DNA of 64,000 bases from Piezodorus guildinii (taxonomy: Eukaryota > Arthropoda > Insecta > Hemiptera > Pentatomidae), in contig CM041292.1 of the NCBI GenBank assembly GCA_023052935.1, forward strand, positions 41,624,139-41,688,138. Reading direction: 5' to 3'. Position numbers and translations under genes: made by a program. Under the pieces are notes generated by a model. The model searched no databases. It was not told the DNA's origin and saw only the letters and a program-made list of their open reading frames with translations. Below, in pieces: positions 11,901 to 21,592 of this stretch; position 1 is the first letter of the stretch, and each line of letters begins with the position of its first letter.

Positions 11901-12059
11901 AAATAAATACATTCATCTCTTCCTGAAAGAGATCAATATATAATCTACTAATTTTTCCAGTAAAAAAAAAAATGAGGTGGCGGACGGAACAGCAGATTGA
12001 TGATTAATTGAAAACAAATGTTGACAGAAAAAGTTTCAAAAGTAATTTTTATCATTCTA

Positions 12060-12560
12060 ACTAAAATAGCTGATAAACCATAGGTCCTAGCAACAAAGAT
12101 TATATAACAAAAAATATTTCCCACTAAATTTCTGACTAAAGTTCTAAAAATAATGATTCGAGCTACACCAACAGAGATAAGAGCGTCTCAAAAAAGCAAC
12201 AATACTTAAAAAATGTTGGCGAAAACTAAATTTTTTAATTTAAGCAATATAGCTCTTAAACAGTAGGTCCTAGGGACAAATATTATGTACGGAAATAACT
12301 TTCAACGCGAGCAAAACCAACAAAGTTTTTTACCAACAAAGAGCGGGTAAATCAATCCCCAACACGTAATAAATGTAGCAAAACGTGACTTTTTTTTCAT
12401 TCGAACCAATATAGCTCATAAACGGTAAATCCTAGAGACAAATTTCATATGGCAAAATATTTTTCCCACTGAATTCAAACCCGAGAAATGTCGTTAAAAT
12501 TTAGATTCGAGCAACACCTACAGACCTAGAGCGTGTCAAACTGAGAGGGAACTATTACTT
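12060..12560. repeat. three-unit degenerate tandem array (~160-185 bp units)
   Basis: The phrase ATAGCTNNTAAACNGTAGGTCCTAG recurs at about 12066, 12249 and 12411. Each time it is followed by AC/GACAAANATTATAT and a TATTT(T)CCCACTGAATTC-like segment, with a GATTCGAGCNACACC phrase near the unit end. Spacings are about 183 and 162 bp. It ends about 110 bp from the linker exon donor of vg. Confidence 0.6.
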
Positions 12561-12671
12561 AGACAATGAAGCATCAGGCAATTCAATAATGGTGAACCGC
12601 ATGACTGATCCCAGAGACAACATATTATCTATATATTCCCTGAGATGTATTGAAGATAATGAGATACTCAC

Positions 12672-12774
12672 TATGGCCTTGCGCGGGGCTGGGAGGTGTC
12701 AAAGACTGCTGCCTCTGGTAGACCGAGGGGCTAGCTTCGGTACCGCTGTCTTCACTTCCTCTCGCGCTCACCAC
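12672..12774 (-). CDS. vg: vestigial exon upstream of the TONDU exon
   Basis: This 103-bp exon is read in the only open frame (phase 0 in, phase 1 out). It encodes a polar Ser/Pro/Gln-rich linker containing SEDSGTEASPSVYQRQQSLT and then PPSPAQGH. The acceptor is a T-rich tract ending TTTTAG at 12775 and the donor is CCATA|GTGAGT at 12671. Joined to the TONDU exon, the split codon becomes AGG (Arg), so the linker runs into the acidic SVYTDEDED segment without a frame break. A low-complexity linker just before the Scalloped-binding domain is normal for insect Vestigial. The linker itself is not diagnostic, so assignment to vg rests on strand, phase match, splice signals and proximity. Confidence 0.8.
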
Positions 12775-13022
12775 CTAAAATAATAAAATAAATAATTATT
12801 TATCAAGAATACAATACATTTAAGCTTAAAGCTGATTGTAGGGGAGTCGACCGTATTAATTATTTATTAACATCCATGATTGAACAATGAAGAAAAACCA
12901 AATAAAAGAAAAATAATAATGATGGAGTTTTGTTGACCGTTGAGAAATTAGATGAGGAAGATGGTTGGGGGTGCGGTCATAAATTAGAAACACACATTTA
13001 AAATAAGTGTTATTTTAATTAT

Positions 13023-13064
13023 GTGCCGACGTTTCGGCCTACAGTGTGGGCCTTCATCAGGGCT
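13023..13064 (-). ncRNA. hammerhead-ribozyme-like motif (Penelope-type)
   Basis: On the minus strand the order is GCC, CTGATGA, A, GGCC-loop-GGCC, GAAAC, GTC, GGC. This matches the hammerhead core CUGANGA / stem II / GAAA / GUC with a 3-bp stem I (GCC:GGC). Such motifs are known in the terminal repeats of Penelope-like elements. Two cautions apply. There is an extra A between CUGAUGA and stem II, and stem III would be only the self-complementary ACGU. The palindrome GCCGAAACGTCGGC can also fold as a simple hairpin. A related copy lies at 59.88 kb. Confidence 0.45.
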
Positions 13065-13880
13065 AAAAGAAACAAGATAACAGCCAATGTAATTATAGAC
13101 TTAATAATGCGTTAGGTATATAATAATAATATGACAGTAATAAATTATGGGAACATAAATAAAATTAAATGTAAAATGATAATAAGATGACAATTATAAA
13201 GTATGGAAATAAGGTGACAAGTAAACATAATTGAGATGATAATATTGTAATGAGAATATATAAAGAGAGACCAAGTGATATATGACGGTAATATATTAAA
13301 AACATAGTTAATAGTATAGGTTATATATAAAAAAGAACATAGTCATTACAAAAGAGAAACAGTATGAATAAAAAATAATTTAAATTTTAAAATAATGTAA
13401 TATTAAACTAATAATTGTATGTCAGGATATGTAACGGAGAAAGATATGAGTATGGAAAGAGGGAGAAAGAAATGGGCGATGAAAAAAGATTCTTATCAAT
13501 AAGAAAAAAGATACATACTTGACTCTGACCTAAAGGAGTGATGTTTCCCAGTTTAAAAAACGCTCATTGCGTGGAACGGAAAATATGAGAACTAGAATGT
13601 CCGTTAGGATTTTTCCAAGAAACTAAGTTATGTTTACTGATTCGATTGTTAAAAAATAGCCAAAAGTTATTACTTGAGAGTACTTGAGTTATTACTTATG
13701 AGTATTTGATAAAATATTAAGAAATAGTGACGAGGTAAAGATTAAAAGATATTAAGTAATAACGGATGACGATGATAAATGACAATTAGGTAATAACGAT
13801 AAGTAAAACACAACAAATTATAATAATCATAAGTAAAACACAACAAGTAATCCCCGTATTATACCTAAATACAAAATAAC
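13065..13880. repeat. low-complexity A/G/T stretch beside the hammerhead-like motif
   Basis: Purine/A-rich near-simple sequence (repeated AATAAT, GATAAT, TATGACAGTAAT phrases, and a direct repeat of ATAATNATAAGTAAAACACAACAA at about 13790-13850). There is no coding potential. It may be the rest of the element carrying the 13.02-kb motif. Confidence 0.4.
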
Positions 13881-13899
13881 TAATACCTATTAGTTATTT

Positions 13900-14455
13900 T
13901 TTCCCAGTTGAACAGATCCGCTATCTAGGACTCCTGCTTCACAAACGTCTTACTTGGAATCCGCACACAAGACTGAAACGACAAGAAACTGTACGTCGCT
14001 TTCGGCTACTTACTGGAACACTTACTGGAAAAACGCTCTAACCTTCCATATAATTACAAACGGCTCATCTATATCACTATCATAAGGCCTGTCTGGACTT
14101 ACGGAGTTCAGCTTTGGGGCTCTACTAAACCATCAAATTCTTCCTAAATTTAATTCTTACAATCCAAAATCCTTAATACACTTTACTATGTGACGAATAA
14201 ACTCATCCATAAAGACCTTAATATTCCATTTGTTGCTGATTTAGCCTAAACCAGACATCAATCCTTGTTTCCTCTTCCATTCCTGACAATCCTACAAAGC
14301 TTCTGAAAAGAAGATGCCTCAAGATTTTCTAGTATAGATTACCTAATGGAGTGTTGCCAATGGGTAGTGTATTTTATCACTCAGCTTATTTACTTGATGT
14401 ATTAACCAATAGAGTTGTAAATATCAATAATTTAAATAAATAAAAATATTATTCA
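13900..14455 (+). mobile_element. jockey-type LINE relic, RT thumb to 3' UTR
   Basis: Frameshifted pieces read in order: IRYLGLLLHKRLTWNPHTRL, a KLLIYITIIRPVWTYGVQLW-like segment, LNTLYYVTNKLIHKDLNIP and a 3' UTR with GTGTTGCCAATGGGTAGT. Related 3' ends lie at 19.9, 37.3, 46.6, 55.2 and 55.8 kb. The copy is dead. Confidence 0.75.
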
Positions 14456-14788
14456 GCAGAATTACTTTATCCCTTAGGAAATATTTTCAGGGCTGCTTAG
14501 TAAGTATAAAAAAATTATTAATGCACTATTTCATATGTTAATTATATCTTAATATTATATTAATGGTATTTATATAAATGGAATAGGCATGCTTTTTTTT
14601 TTTTTTTTAAACTGATAATTCCCTTGAATAAAAGGAGAAAAAATAAGGAAAAACAACAGACAAGCTCAGTGCAATATTAAATTATTAAAACATATTTATT
14701 TACTGTAAATTATAAGAAGACCGATAAAGAGGAAAAAAAGGATTCTGTTTAAGTTTTCCAGCATGGCCACCATAAAAATGCCAAAGCA

Positions 14789-15070
14789 GTGAGGCTATTT
14801 ATTTTTCCTTTCGCTACAGTCCAACTGTCACGCTGGCGAGGGCAGTCGTGGAACTGTTGTCCTTACTCCTTCAGCAGTCCAATTATTTACTTCAACATCG
14901 AATTGGCAGAGATTCACGATCTTGTCCCTATGGCAATTCTCAATCGTAGGGAACGTGTACTCAGCGAAATAGCTCAGAAAAAGAAATATAGGTTTGGTGA
15001 GAATAATAACGATTTCAACATATATAAATATTGTTATTTTTTTGGTTATCAATATACAGTCTATGATTGA
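14789..15070 (+). CDS. unrecognised ORF, possible exon
   Basis: It encodes 93 codons of unknown sequence. Inside it, a pyrimidine-rich acceptor-like TTTCCTTTCGCTACAG (ending near 14819) and a donor-like GGTGAGAATAA (near 15000) bracket a stretch of higher GC encoding SPIIYFNIELAEIHDLVPMA. The opposite strand is also open across this segment. It could be an exon, a transposon piece or chance. Nothing known was recognised. Confidence 0.2.
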   Translation: MRLFIFPFATVQLSRWRGQSWNCCPYSFSSPIIYFNIELAEIHDLVPMAILNRRERVLSEIAQKKKYRFGENNNDFNIYKYCYFFGYQYTVYD

Positions 15071-15099
15071 TTAATATTTTTATACAAAAACGTGAAAAA

Positions 15100-15189
15100 T
15101 AAACCGCTGCGAATTATCATCCAATGGTTTATAATTTCCAAAAAAAATGTATAACAGTTTATATAGATATGCAGGCAATTAATGTATAT
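15100..15189 (+). mobile_element. MITE-B end fragment
   Basis: It carries GCTGCGAATTATCATCCAATGG, TTTATAATTTCC, ATAACAGTTTATATAG and GCAGGCAATTAA, the left end of the MITE-B family. It breaks off where the LINE at 15.19 kb begins. Confidence 0.5.
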
Positions 15190-15620
15190 GCTTAGAAATA
15201 AATAAATTCTGACACCATACCTCAAGCCCTCTGATGTGGGATTGGACAGTTTGAACAATTGGGTGAATCAGCATTGACTGATAACACGCAAGTGTCATGA
15301 GCATAGGTAGAAAGGAAAGTGTTAGGAGGGGGTTAATATCTGTATAAACTGTGTAAAGAATGGGTCCTAGGAAACTGCCTTGCGGAACACCAACAAACTG
15401 AGTAGAAAAGGATGAATAGGAATTATTATGGTTTACTTTGACGGATCTACCATTGATGTAGGACTGGATGATAAGGAAGGATGTAGGGGGTTGGGAATTT
15501 GCGGAGCTTGTAAACCAACCCCGGGTGCCACAAGGTCTATTTTCTGCTGAGTACTTTTCTGCATATGAATTTTTACTGACTAAGGATCTTAAGTCCCTTT
15601 TTTTTTTCAAAAGCGTTCTT
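15190..15620 (-). mobile_element. jockey-type LINE relic with RT core motif
   Basis: A 143-codon minus-strand frame (15179-15610) contains SFLIIQSYINGRSVKV and GVPQGSFLGPILYTVYTDI, the conserved RT block of jockey-type elements. The catalytic YADD region follows only after a frameshift and is degraded (YAHDT). Both 5' and 3' parts are missing. Confidence 0.8.
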
Positions 15621-17089
15621 TGAAAAATCTTAAGTCTGTTTGGGCATGTATTTAGTTTTCGGTCTTAGCAAGCCTCTGAAATATTTGTACGATTCCTTGA
15701 TTTTAGTCTCGGACGCTTTATAACGAAAAAAACGTACTGCGGATGATGTAAAAGGTTTTTAAGCTGAGTGGAAAAGAACCTAATATATTTTTAGATCATC
15801 AGTGAGTTACCAAAAATTATGATGCAATTAACTGTCCAAGTATTCGTACGATTCTGTATAGTGTCCCACATATCAATAATTTACAGTTGTAACGCACAAG
15901 ATTTTTGAAAAATTTATTGTTCTGATTATAACTTATACTTTTAGATTACTCCAAAGTAAATAAACTTTCTATGAAAAATACTCACATCAAAATATGCACC
16001 AATGGAGATTACTGGGTGTGGACTGGATTGAGAAAATTACAGAGTGGTACTTCAAGAACAGCTGTTAGTTCAAACCAAAATAATAAAACTAAGAAACTAC
16101 GGTTACTGATGTATCAGACCTCTCTAGAATATTTTATATAATACGCAAATGATGGAGGACTCTAGAAATTGTTGATATACAAGAATTATTTTTTTAGATA
16201 TAATTATTTTAATATAGACATTTCACTAATACCTTAAATAGATTCATGTAAATATACAAGTATGTGGCCGTAGAACAGCCTTTTCATAAATGGTAACTTG
16301 CCTGGATCAGGAATGAAAATATTATCCTTTGAACTTGACCAGTCGATTCTCGATTCCTCAGTTCTTGCTAATTATCACTTCGCACTCTTGCTCTGTTTCT
16401 TATTTACGTTATTGCATAATTGTAATGTTATGTAACAGTCAGTACTCCCTGCATATTGGCTTCTAATATATAGCACTTGACATCCTTCGTTATTAAGTTC
16501 ACAGTATGTTGTACACCTAAAAGGAATGTACAACCTTCTCGAACACCGACACCATATCGAAAGTTGCAATCTAACAGCAATTATATATACCGAGTTATTA
16601 TATGTTCAGGGCAAATCTCACTAATTTGGCGAAGTTGATCTTAAAAAAGCTATTATGAACTTTCGATTGTTTTGGAATTATCTTTCAGAATTGCATCAAG
16701 GTCAGTTAAGCACTTATGCATTTCCAATAAAGAGGTTCACAACCAAGTCCCTAAGGTCATCCCGAATCACAAGCAACTTGGATAAGAAAAATTCGTGGTT
16801 AGTGAGATACTAGAATAAATTATCATTCGCAACTTCTATTCGTACCACGTCGCACACTAGTGAAAACAGCGGTTTGAATTTTTTTTTTTTTTTTTTTTTT
16901 TAAATCTGTAAACCTTGATCATATTAATACTAATAAAAACATGTTTTCCCGCATTTGTGTCTCTAGATATTTAAAATTAGTTTAAACTGATTTTATACAT
17001 TTGTTTAATTACCCCAATGTATTCTACATAGGAGCATCCAAAAGTCAAAAAACGTACTTATCATCCGCTTCTTTAGTGATTTCTTTATT
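15621..17089. other. AT-rich stretch, no gene seen
   Basis: Contains a poly(T) tract at about 16879-16902. No recognised repeat or exon. A 64-codon frame at 16375-16569 (minus) has no recognisable features. Confidence 0.4.
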
Positions 17090-17299
17090 GATTTAATATT
17101 TATGCTACTGTGATTAATCGAATGGTGCTACATCGGGAGCCCTTAATTTTGCCTACCCAGGTTTAATTAGGATAGAGATCTTTAACGCGTATCTTACATG
17201 CATAGCTTCGGAACCACTATAGCTATCTAACGTGTTTAAATCCTCGATCTTGGGCATAGAAAGACTTAATGATAGCCACTACACCTCAGGTGACTCCTT
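17090..17299 (-). mobile_element. SINE-A copy with internal deletion
   Basis: Minus-strand SINE-A landmarks (GAGGTGTAGTGGCTATCATT, AAGATCGAGGATTTAAAC, GATCTCTATCCTAATTAAACC, GATGTAGCACCATTCG). The middle (poly-T/GCCGTCC region) is missing. Confidence 0.7.
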
Positions 17300-17466
17300 C
17301 AATTACTAGGGAAGTGGATGTTAACAAAAAAGTGGACAAAAATTAAACTTTTAAAATAAAATAAGAGGGGTGGTTACACTTAATTACTATAAATTAATTT
17401 CTTCAAACATATGCTGAAGTAAGATTAAAACAATGATATTCTCCTGTAAAGGAGTTTTATGTCATA

Positions 17467-17712
17467 TGGGTCACCTGTAGTGTAATGGCTTACATATAAG
17501 CCTTCTAAACCCAAGGTCGCTGGTTCAAACCCGGTAGATGGTCCTCGATTTTTTATCCTTTCGATCGATCGTCCTTCTAAGAGGACGTAAGATATCAAGA
17601 TGCTCTTGACAGATATCTTAATTAGGCCTAAATAGGTAAAATTTAGGACTCCCAATGTAGCATCATCCTATTAGCCATACTAGTATAAAAGCGACCTTAA
17701 ATGAATAAATAA
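17467..17712 (+). mobile_element. SINE-A copy
   Basis: It starts GGGTCACCTGTAGTGTAATGG, has a clean B box (CTGGTTCAAACCCGG) and ends CACTGTAGCAT-like / ACCTTAAATGAATAAAT. It lies about 170 bp from, and in opposite orientation to, the preceding copy. Confidence 0.8.
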
Positions 17713-17851
17713 AACAAGGAGCTTTGTACCTAACCTTCTTACAGGGTTCTGTATCGCACTGTATTTTTCAATTAGCCTTACTGCTGGAATTTTTCTAGTA
17801 ACAAATTCTAAATTAAATATGTTGAAAAGTTATCTATAGAAGTTACTACGT

Positions 17852-18769
17852 ACGAGGCATGTTTTTTAAGTAAGTACCGTATTGGAATTAAAAAAAGACG
17901 TGCAAAGATATCGCAATAATTTTATTTTTACACGATAGCCTGTGCCTTAATCTACTTTTCTACATAATTTCCATGAATTTTGAAGCACTTGTCATAAAGC
18001 GGCACCAGTTTTTGAATACCCTCCTCAAAATATTCTGCCGCCTGACTTGTTAACCACTGCATCACAAATGTGTTGACTTCGTTATCGTCTTGAAGATGCC
18101 GACCGCCCAGGTGTTTCTTCAAGTGCAGGAACAAATGGTAGTCGCTGGGCCCCAGATCAGTGCTGTAAGGAGGATGATCTAGAGTTTCCCATTTAAATGA
18201 TTTGATGAGATCTTTGGTCGGATTAGCCACTTGTGTATTGTCATGCAGCAAAACGATACCCTTACTCAACTTGCGATACCCTTACTCACGTCTTTTGTTC
18301 TGGATAGCACGACGCAAATTTTTCAATGTCTCACAATAAGACGCTGTATTGATTGTCTCATTACGAGGCAGAAACTCCACTAGCAATACTCCATTTCTGT
18401 CCCAAAAAAACTGTGCACATGATTTTCCGGGCAGAAATTGTTTTCTTAAACTTCACTCTTTTGGGAGATGATGTATGTCTCCATTCCATGGATTTTTGTT
18501 TTGATTCTAGTGTGATGTAGGCCACCCATGTTTCGTCACCAGCAACAATTTGGTCTAAAAAAGTGGTTAACAAGTCAGGCGACAGAATTGTTTGAGGAGG
18601 GTATTTAAAGACTGGTGCCACGTTATGACAAGTGCCTCAAAATTCATGGAAATTGTGTAGAAAAGTAGATTAAGGTACAGGCTTTCATGTAAATATAAAA
18701 TTATTGCGATATCTTTGCACGTCTTTTTTTTAATTCCAAAACGGTACTTACTTAAAAAACATGCCTCGT
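17852..18769 (-). mobile_element. mariner derivative with long inverted duplication
   Basis: The ends are perfect inverted repeats (ACGAGGCATGTTTTTTAAGT and mirror), and similarity continues inward for about 200 bp (17852-18060 versus 18560-18769). The minus-strand frame at 17952-18269 encodes a mariner catalytic C-terminus: SKGIVLLHDNTQVANPT (second Asp), HPPYSTDLGPSDYHLFLHLK (third Asp) and a GIQKLVPLYDKCFKIHGNYV tail. A frame at 18361-18621 has DQIVAGDETWVAY (first Asp). The frames are broken between them, partly by a 17-bp tandem duplication near 18270. The right arm repeats the C-terminal coding end inverted, replacing the true 5' end. Total length is 918 bp versus about 1.3 kb for a full mariner. 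Confidence 0.88.
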
Positions 18770-18949
18770 GCATAATTGTCTTTCTCAGATATTTCATGCG
18801 TCCAAATGAGATCACCCACTGACTTTATTATCCGTTGGGTTGATGATGTATTATGCTTAGAAGTTTATTTGAAAGATGTTTTAAATGAGTATAGTTGTTT
18901 TTGTTGTTTTTTTCATAACAACATATAAAGAATACTTATGAAGTTTACG

Positions 18950-19280
18950 ATCGACCGAACTGAGAAACAGAGCGAACGCGCTGAAAGGATAAGTTGCGCG
19001 AGTTGCGGACGCAGGAGATAAAGATGACACAACTATGGACGGTAAAGGATGAGATTGACGGACAAGAGCCTAGGAAGGGAAGGCATGCCGATGGCCTCGG
19101 ACGTGCCGGGAATGGAAGCGACTAGGAAGTGACGGTAGATCACAGCTGCGGTGGTGCACCTGTGCTCTTCTCCTTGCGCCATCCTATCTGTCCATCTGGG
19201 CTGCCTGGTTCCAGGCCAGGTCGGCGGTCGGGTATAATCTTCGGGCGAGGTATGGTGTGTCAACCGAGAGGATCACTCGT
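18950..19280. promoter_or_regulatory. GC-richer non-repetitive island, candidate regulatory block
   Basis: The composition contrasts with the AT-rich flanks and no repeat family matches. A 76-codon minus-strand frame (19033-19263) lacks splice signals and recognisable homology. On the minus strand a TCAGTTCGGTCG sequence (near 18965) resembles an arthropod initiator plus downstream sequence. It could be a promoter, enhancer or unrecognised exon of vg or a neighbour. Confidence 0.3.
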
Positions 19281-19669
19281 GTAGTATGAATAGAAATTCA
19301 ATGTGTCCAATATTCAAGCGTAATTTGAATAGCGATGCAGGATTTACTAGCACCTTTAAACAACGGTTAATTATTACCAAATAAGTGCATTAAGGCATTA
19401 GTTCCCAACAACAAATTTTCGAGAACCCCTTCACACCGTCATTTAAATAACAAGACCTCTCCCCCGCCCCAGAATCCTAAATATTAGATATAGATTTAGA
19501 CTTTTCCTGGGCTACACCGTACCACGTACATTGCATGCTAAATACCTCTACCAAAACTCAGAAATTCTACTAGAAATTACCTACGTGGGGAAATAGACAT
19601 GAAGAAAAAGAACCAGGCTCTACTAATTTACTTCAATCACCGAAAATTAAAGAACTAAAATTTAATGTT

Positions 19670-19888
19670 AAACAAACCTGGCAGATGATCCTAGAATTTT
19701 TTAAATCCTTCGTTGTGATGTCCTTCAGAGGGAATGTAAAATGGTGGTCCATAGCCAGGCATTAGTATGACACGGTTAAAGATCCACATCCTAAAAAAAC
19801 CTGGACGGACAAAATTTAGGACTTCCAATTTAATATCGTCCGATATCAACAGTAGCATGAAATGGCGTTAAATAAAGTGAATATAAAA
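19670..19888 (+). mobile_element. SINE-A copy, 5' truncated
   Basis: Begins at the B-box end (AACCTGGCAGATGATCCTAG) and runs through ATGGTGGTCCATAGC, GGTTAAAGATCC, AAATTTAGGACTTCC to GGCGTTAAATAAAG. Confidence 0.7.
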
Positions 19889-19897
19889 AAAAAACTT

Positions 19898-20055
19898 TTA
19901 TTTTTTAATACATTTTATCGATATTTACAACTGTACATATGATATATACAACAAGTAAATAGCCTAATTTACACTTATGGTCGTGATAATGTCTTATGAA
20001 GAAACTATCCAGTGGTAGCACTTTAATGTCAATTTAATTAAAGTAGGTCTCGAAG
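19898..20055 (-). mobile_element. jockey-type LINE 3' end
   Basis: On the minus strand it has GATGGCTTCGAGACC, the GTGCTACCACTGGATAGT phrase, ATTTACTTGTTGTATATATC, TACAGTTGTAAATATCG and an A-rich tail, as in the copies at 37.3 and 55.8 kb. Confidence 0.65.
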
Positions 20056-20458
20056 CCATCGTCTTAAAAAAAAAAAAAAAAAATTAAAATCTAAAATCTA
20101 TAACATAATAAGAAATTACTTCCTCGTAAAGAAATCAAATATTGCTCATTATCTTCTTTTTAAGCTCATTATTTTCGAAATGTTAGAAAATGACCAATTT
20201 TATGATTGTGATTGTGCAGTAGCACGCATTTGTCAGTAAGAACAATCATTTATATCACTTATAATGTTAGATTCATCCGTGTAGAGGTTGTGAATATTAG
20301 TTAAAGCTTAGGATATAAAAAAACTTTATACTAATTTTAATTAAAATTATTTCCCAATGAAATCTCGCGGAGCCCCAGGACATCGTCTGCTGACTCCCAT
20401 GAGTCCTCGGACCACAAGTTGGGAACTACTGCATCAGGTATAAACGATATATAGGGAG

Positions 20459-20725
20459 AGGCCATGGCCGTGGGCTAGCGAGCTAGTCTACCACGCGAAA
20501 GGCTGTGATTTCGAATCCTAGTCCCGGAAGGACTTTTTCAAGCATTTTATTAAATGGTGATCCACCCACAACCTCCCACCGGGTATGTAAGACCCGTCAT
20601 CAAACTGGCGACTTCTCACAAAAATAATGAGAGATGACCCTACCCTATCATCGATAATGGTGGTGAGGAAACACAAGAAAAAAAAGAGCAGGACTAAGGG
20701 TCTTAAGGAACTGTCTAAAAGAATG
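20459..20725 (+). mobile_element. SINE-B copy
   Basis: Landmarks: GGGCTAGCGAGCTAGTC (A box), GTGATTTCGAATCCTAG (B box), CCGGGTATGTAAGACCCGTC, GATGACCCTACCCTATCAT, and an A/G-rich 3' end (ACACAAGAAAAAAAAGAGC). Confidence 0.8.
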
Positions 20726-21119
20726 AATAATAATAACGCTGTTCAGGTAATTTAATATATTTTTAAAGGTTGTAATTTTGAATAATGAGAAGGGAGTAAT
20801 TTTTTTTTGTTTTGTCGTATACAAAGTTTCATTAATTAATATAATAATTCAAAATGACTTATGTTAGAATTCTTTTCTTTTAATTTTCATCGAAATAATT
20901 CAAATAAAAATTACAGACTCCAGAACAATTTCATATTCTTTTTATCTTAAAAAAAAAAAAAAATTAAAAATAATAATTAAAGGTTTAAATAATAATAATT
21001 ATAAAATAACAGTTTGAAAATAATCGAGCTATGAGGGAATTATATCTTTAGTATATGTGACTGTACTATATAGAATAATTTATTTGTACATCTTGGTTTC
21101 TTGTTTCCATGAATCAAGA

Positions 21120-21275
21120 CACCAAAAATATCATTTTTTCAGACGGATTGTTTTTTATTCGTTATTCTGTTTCTACGTATATAAACGTAAGACCTCAAAT
21201 TATAAATGGGGATACTTTTTTTTTTTTTGTCTACCACAAAGATTCATTATTGGAAATAATAAACCAAAAGAAGAA
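21120..21275 (+). mobile_element. MITE-B end fragment
   Basis: Shares TTTTTTATTCGTTATTCTG, TTCTACGTAT...AACGTAAGACCTCAAAT, a T-run and the terminal ATTCATTATTGGAAATAATA(AACC) with other MITE-B copies. The 123-codon frame at 21057-21428 overlaps it and is incidental. Confidence 0.55.
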
Positions 21276-21592
21276 GTATTAAAGAAACATAGAGAGCATT
21301 CGCTTAATGACCTCCTCTACTACCTTGTGTGGTACATCTGGAGCTTAGTGCGCCCTGGTTTCATGATAGCCACGCCCATATCTTCATCAAGACTACTTTT
21401 TTACAAATTGTTCACTTATTGTTCTTAATTTCAATCTTTAACCTTTTAACTCAACGTGAGTTATCGCATGACTTAATAGTAGATTACTCCTCTTTAATTA
21501 TCATAACTAACAAGTGGATCGTGAGAAGTTCGATCGTTTAAGTTTAATTTTGAAAGGTAAGAAGAAGGTGATGCCTTTGCTGATGCCTGATG

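Larger units (their letters stand above)
5805..12671 (-). other. vg: vg intron between linker exon and TONDU exon (6,867 bp)
   Basis: The intron has GT (12671-12670) and AG (5806-5805) borders on the minus strand, phase 1. It contains a LINE 3' end (6.6-7.0 kb), a young truncated LINE (7.45-8.16 kb, antisense to nothing, same strand as vg), a MITE-A (9.6-10.5 kb), a SINE-A (11.6-11.9 kb) and a three-unit satellite-like array (12.06-12.56 kb). No additional coding exon was recognised inside it. Confidence 0.75.
19397..20440. mobile_element. hAT-like non-autonomous element with nested insertions
   Basis: The left end TTAGTTCCCAAC and the right end GTTGGGAACTACTG are mirror images of a hAT-type terminus. 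The interior holds a SINE-A fragment (19.67-19.89 kb) and a jockey 3' end (19.90-20.05 kb). No transposase is visible. An 8-bp target duplication could not be confirmed by eye. Confidence 0.5.

Noticed and set aside
18567..18815. 82-codon ORF
   Set aside because: It reads the inverted right arm of the mariner plus flank, not a gene.
19033..19263. 76-codon minus ORF as a vestigial N-terminal exon
   Set aside because: The peptide lacks the conserved Vestigial N-terminal sequence and has no matching splice sites; retained only as a possible regulatory island.
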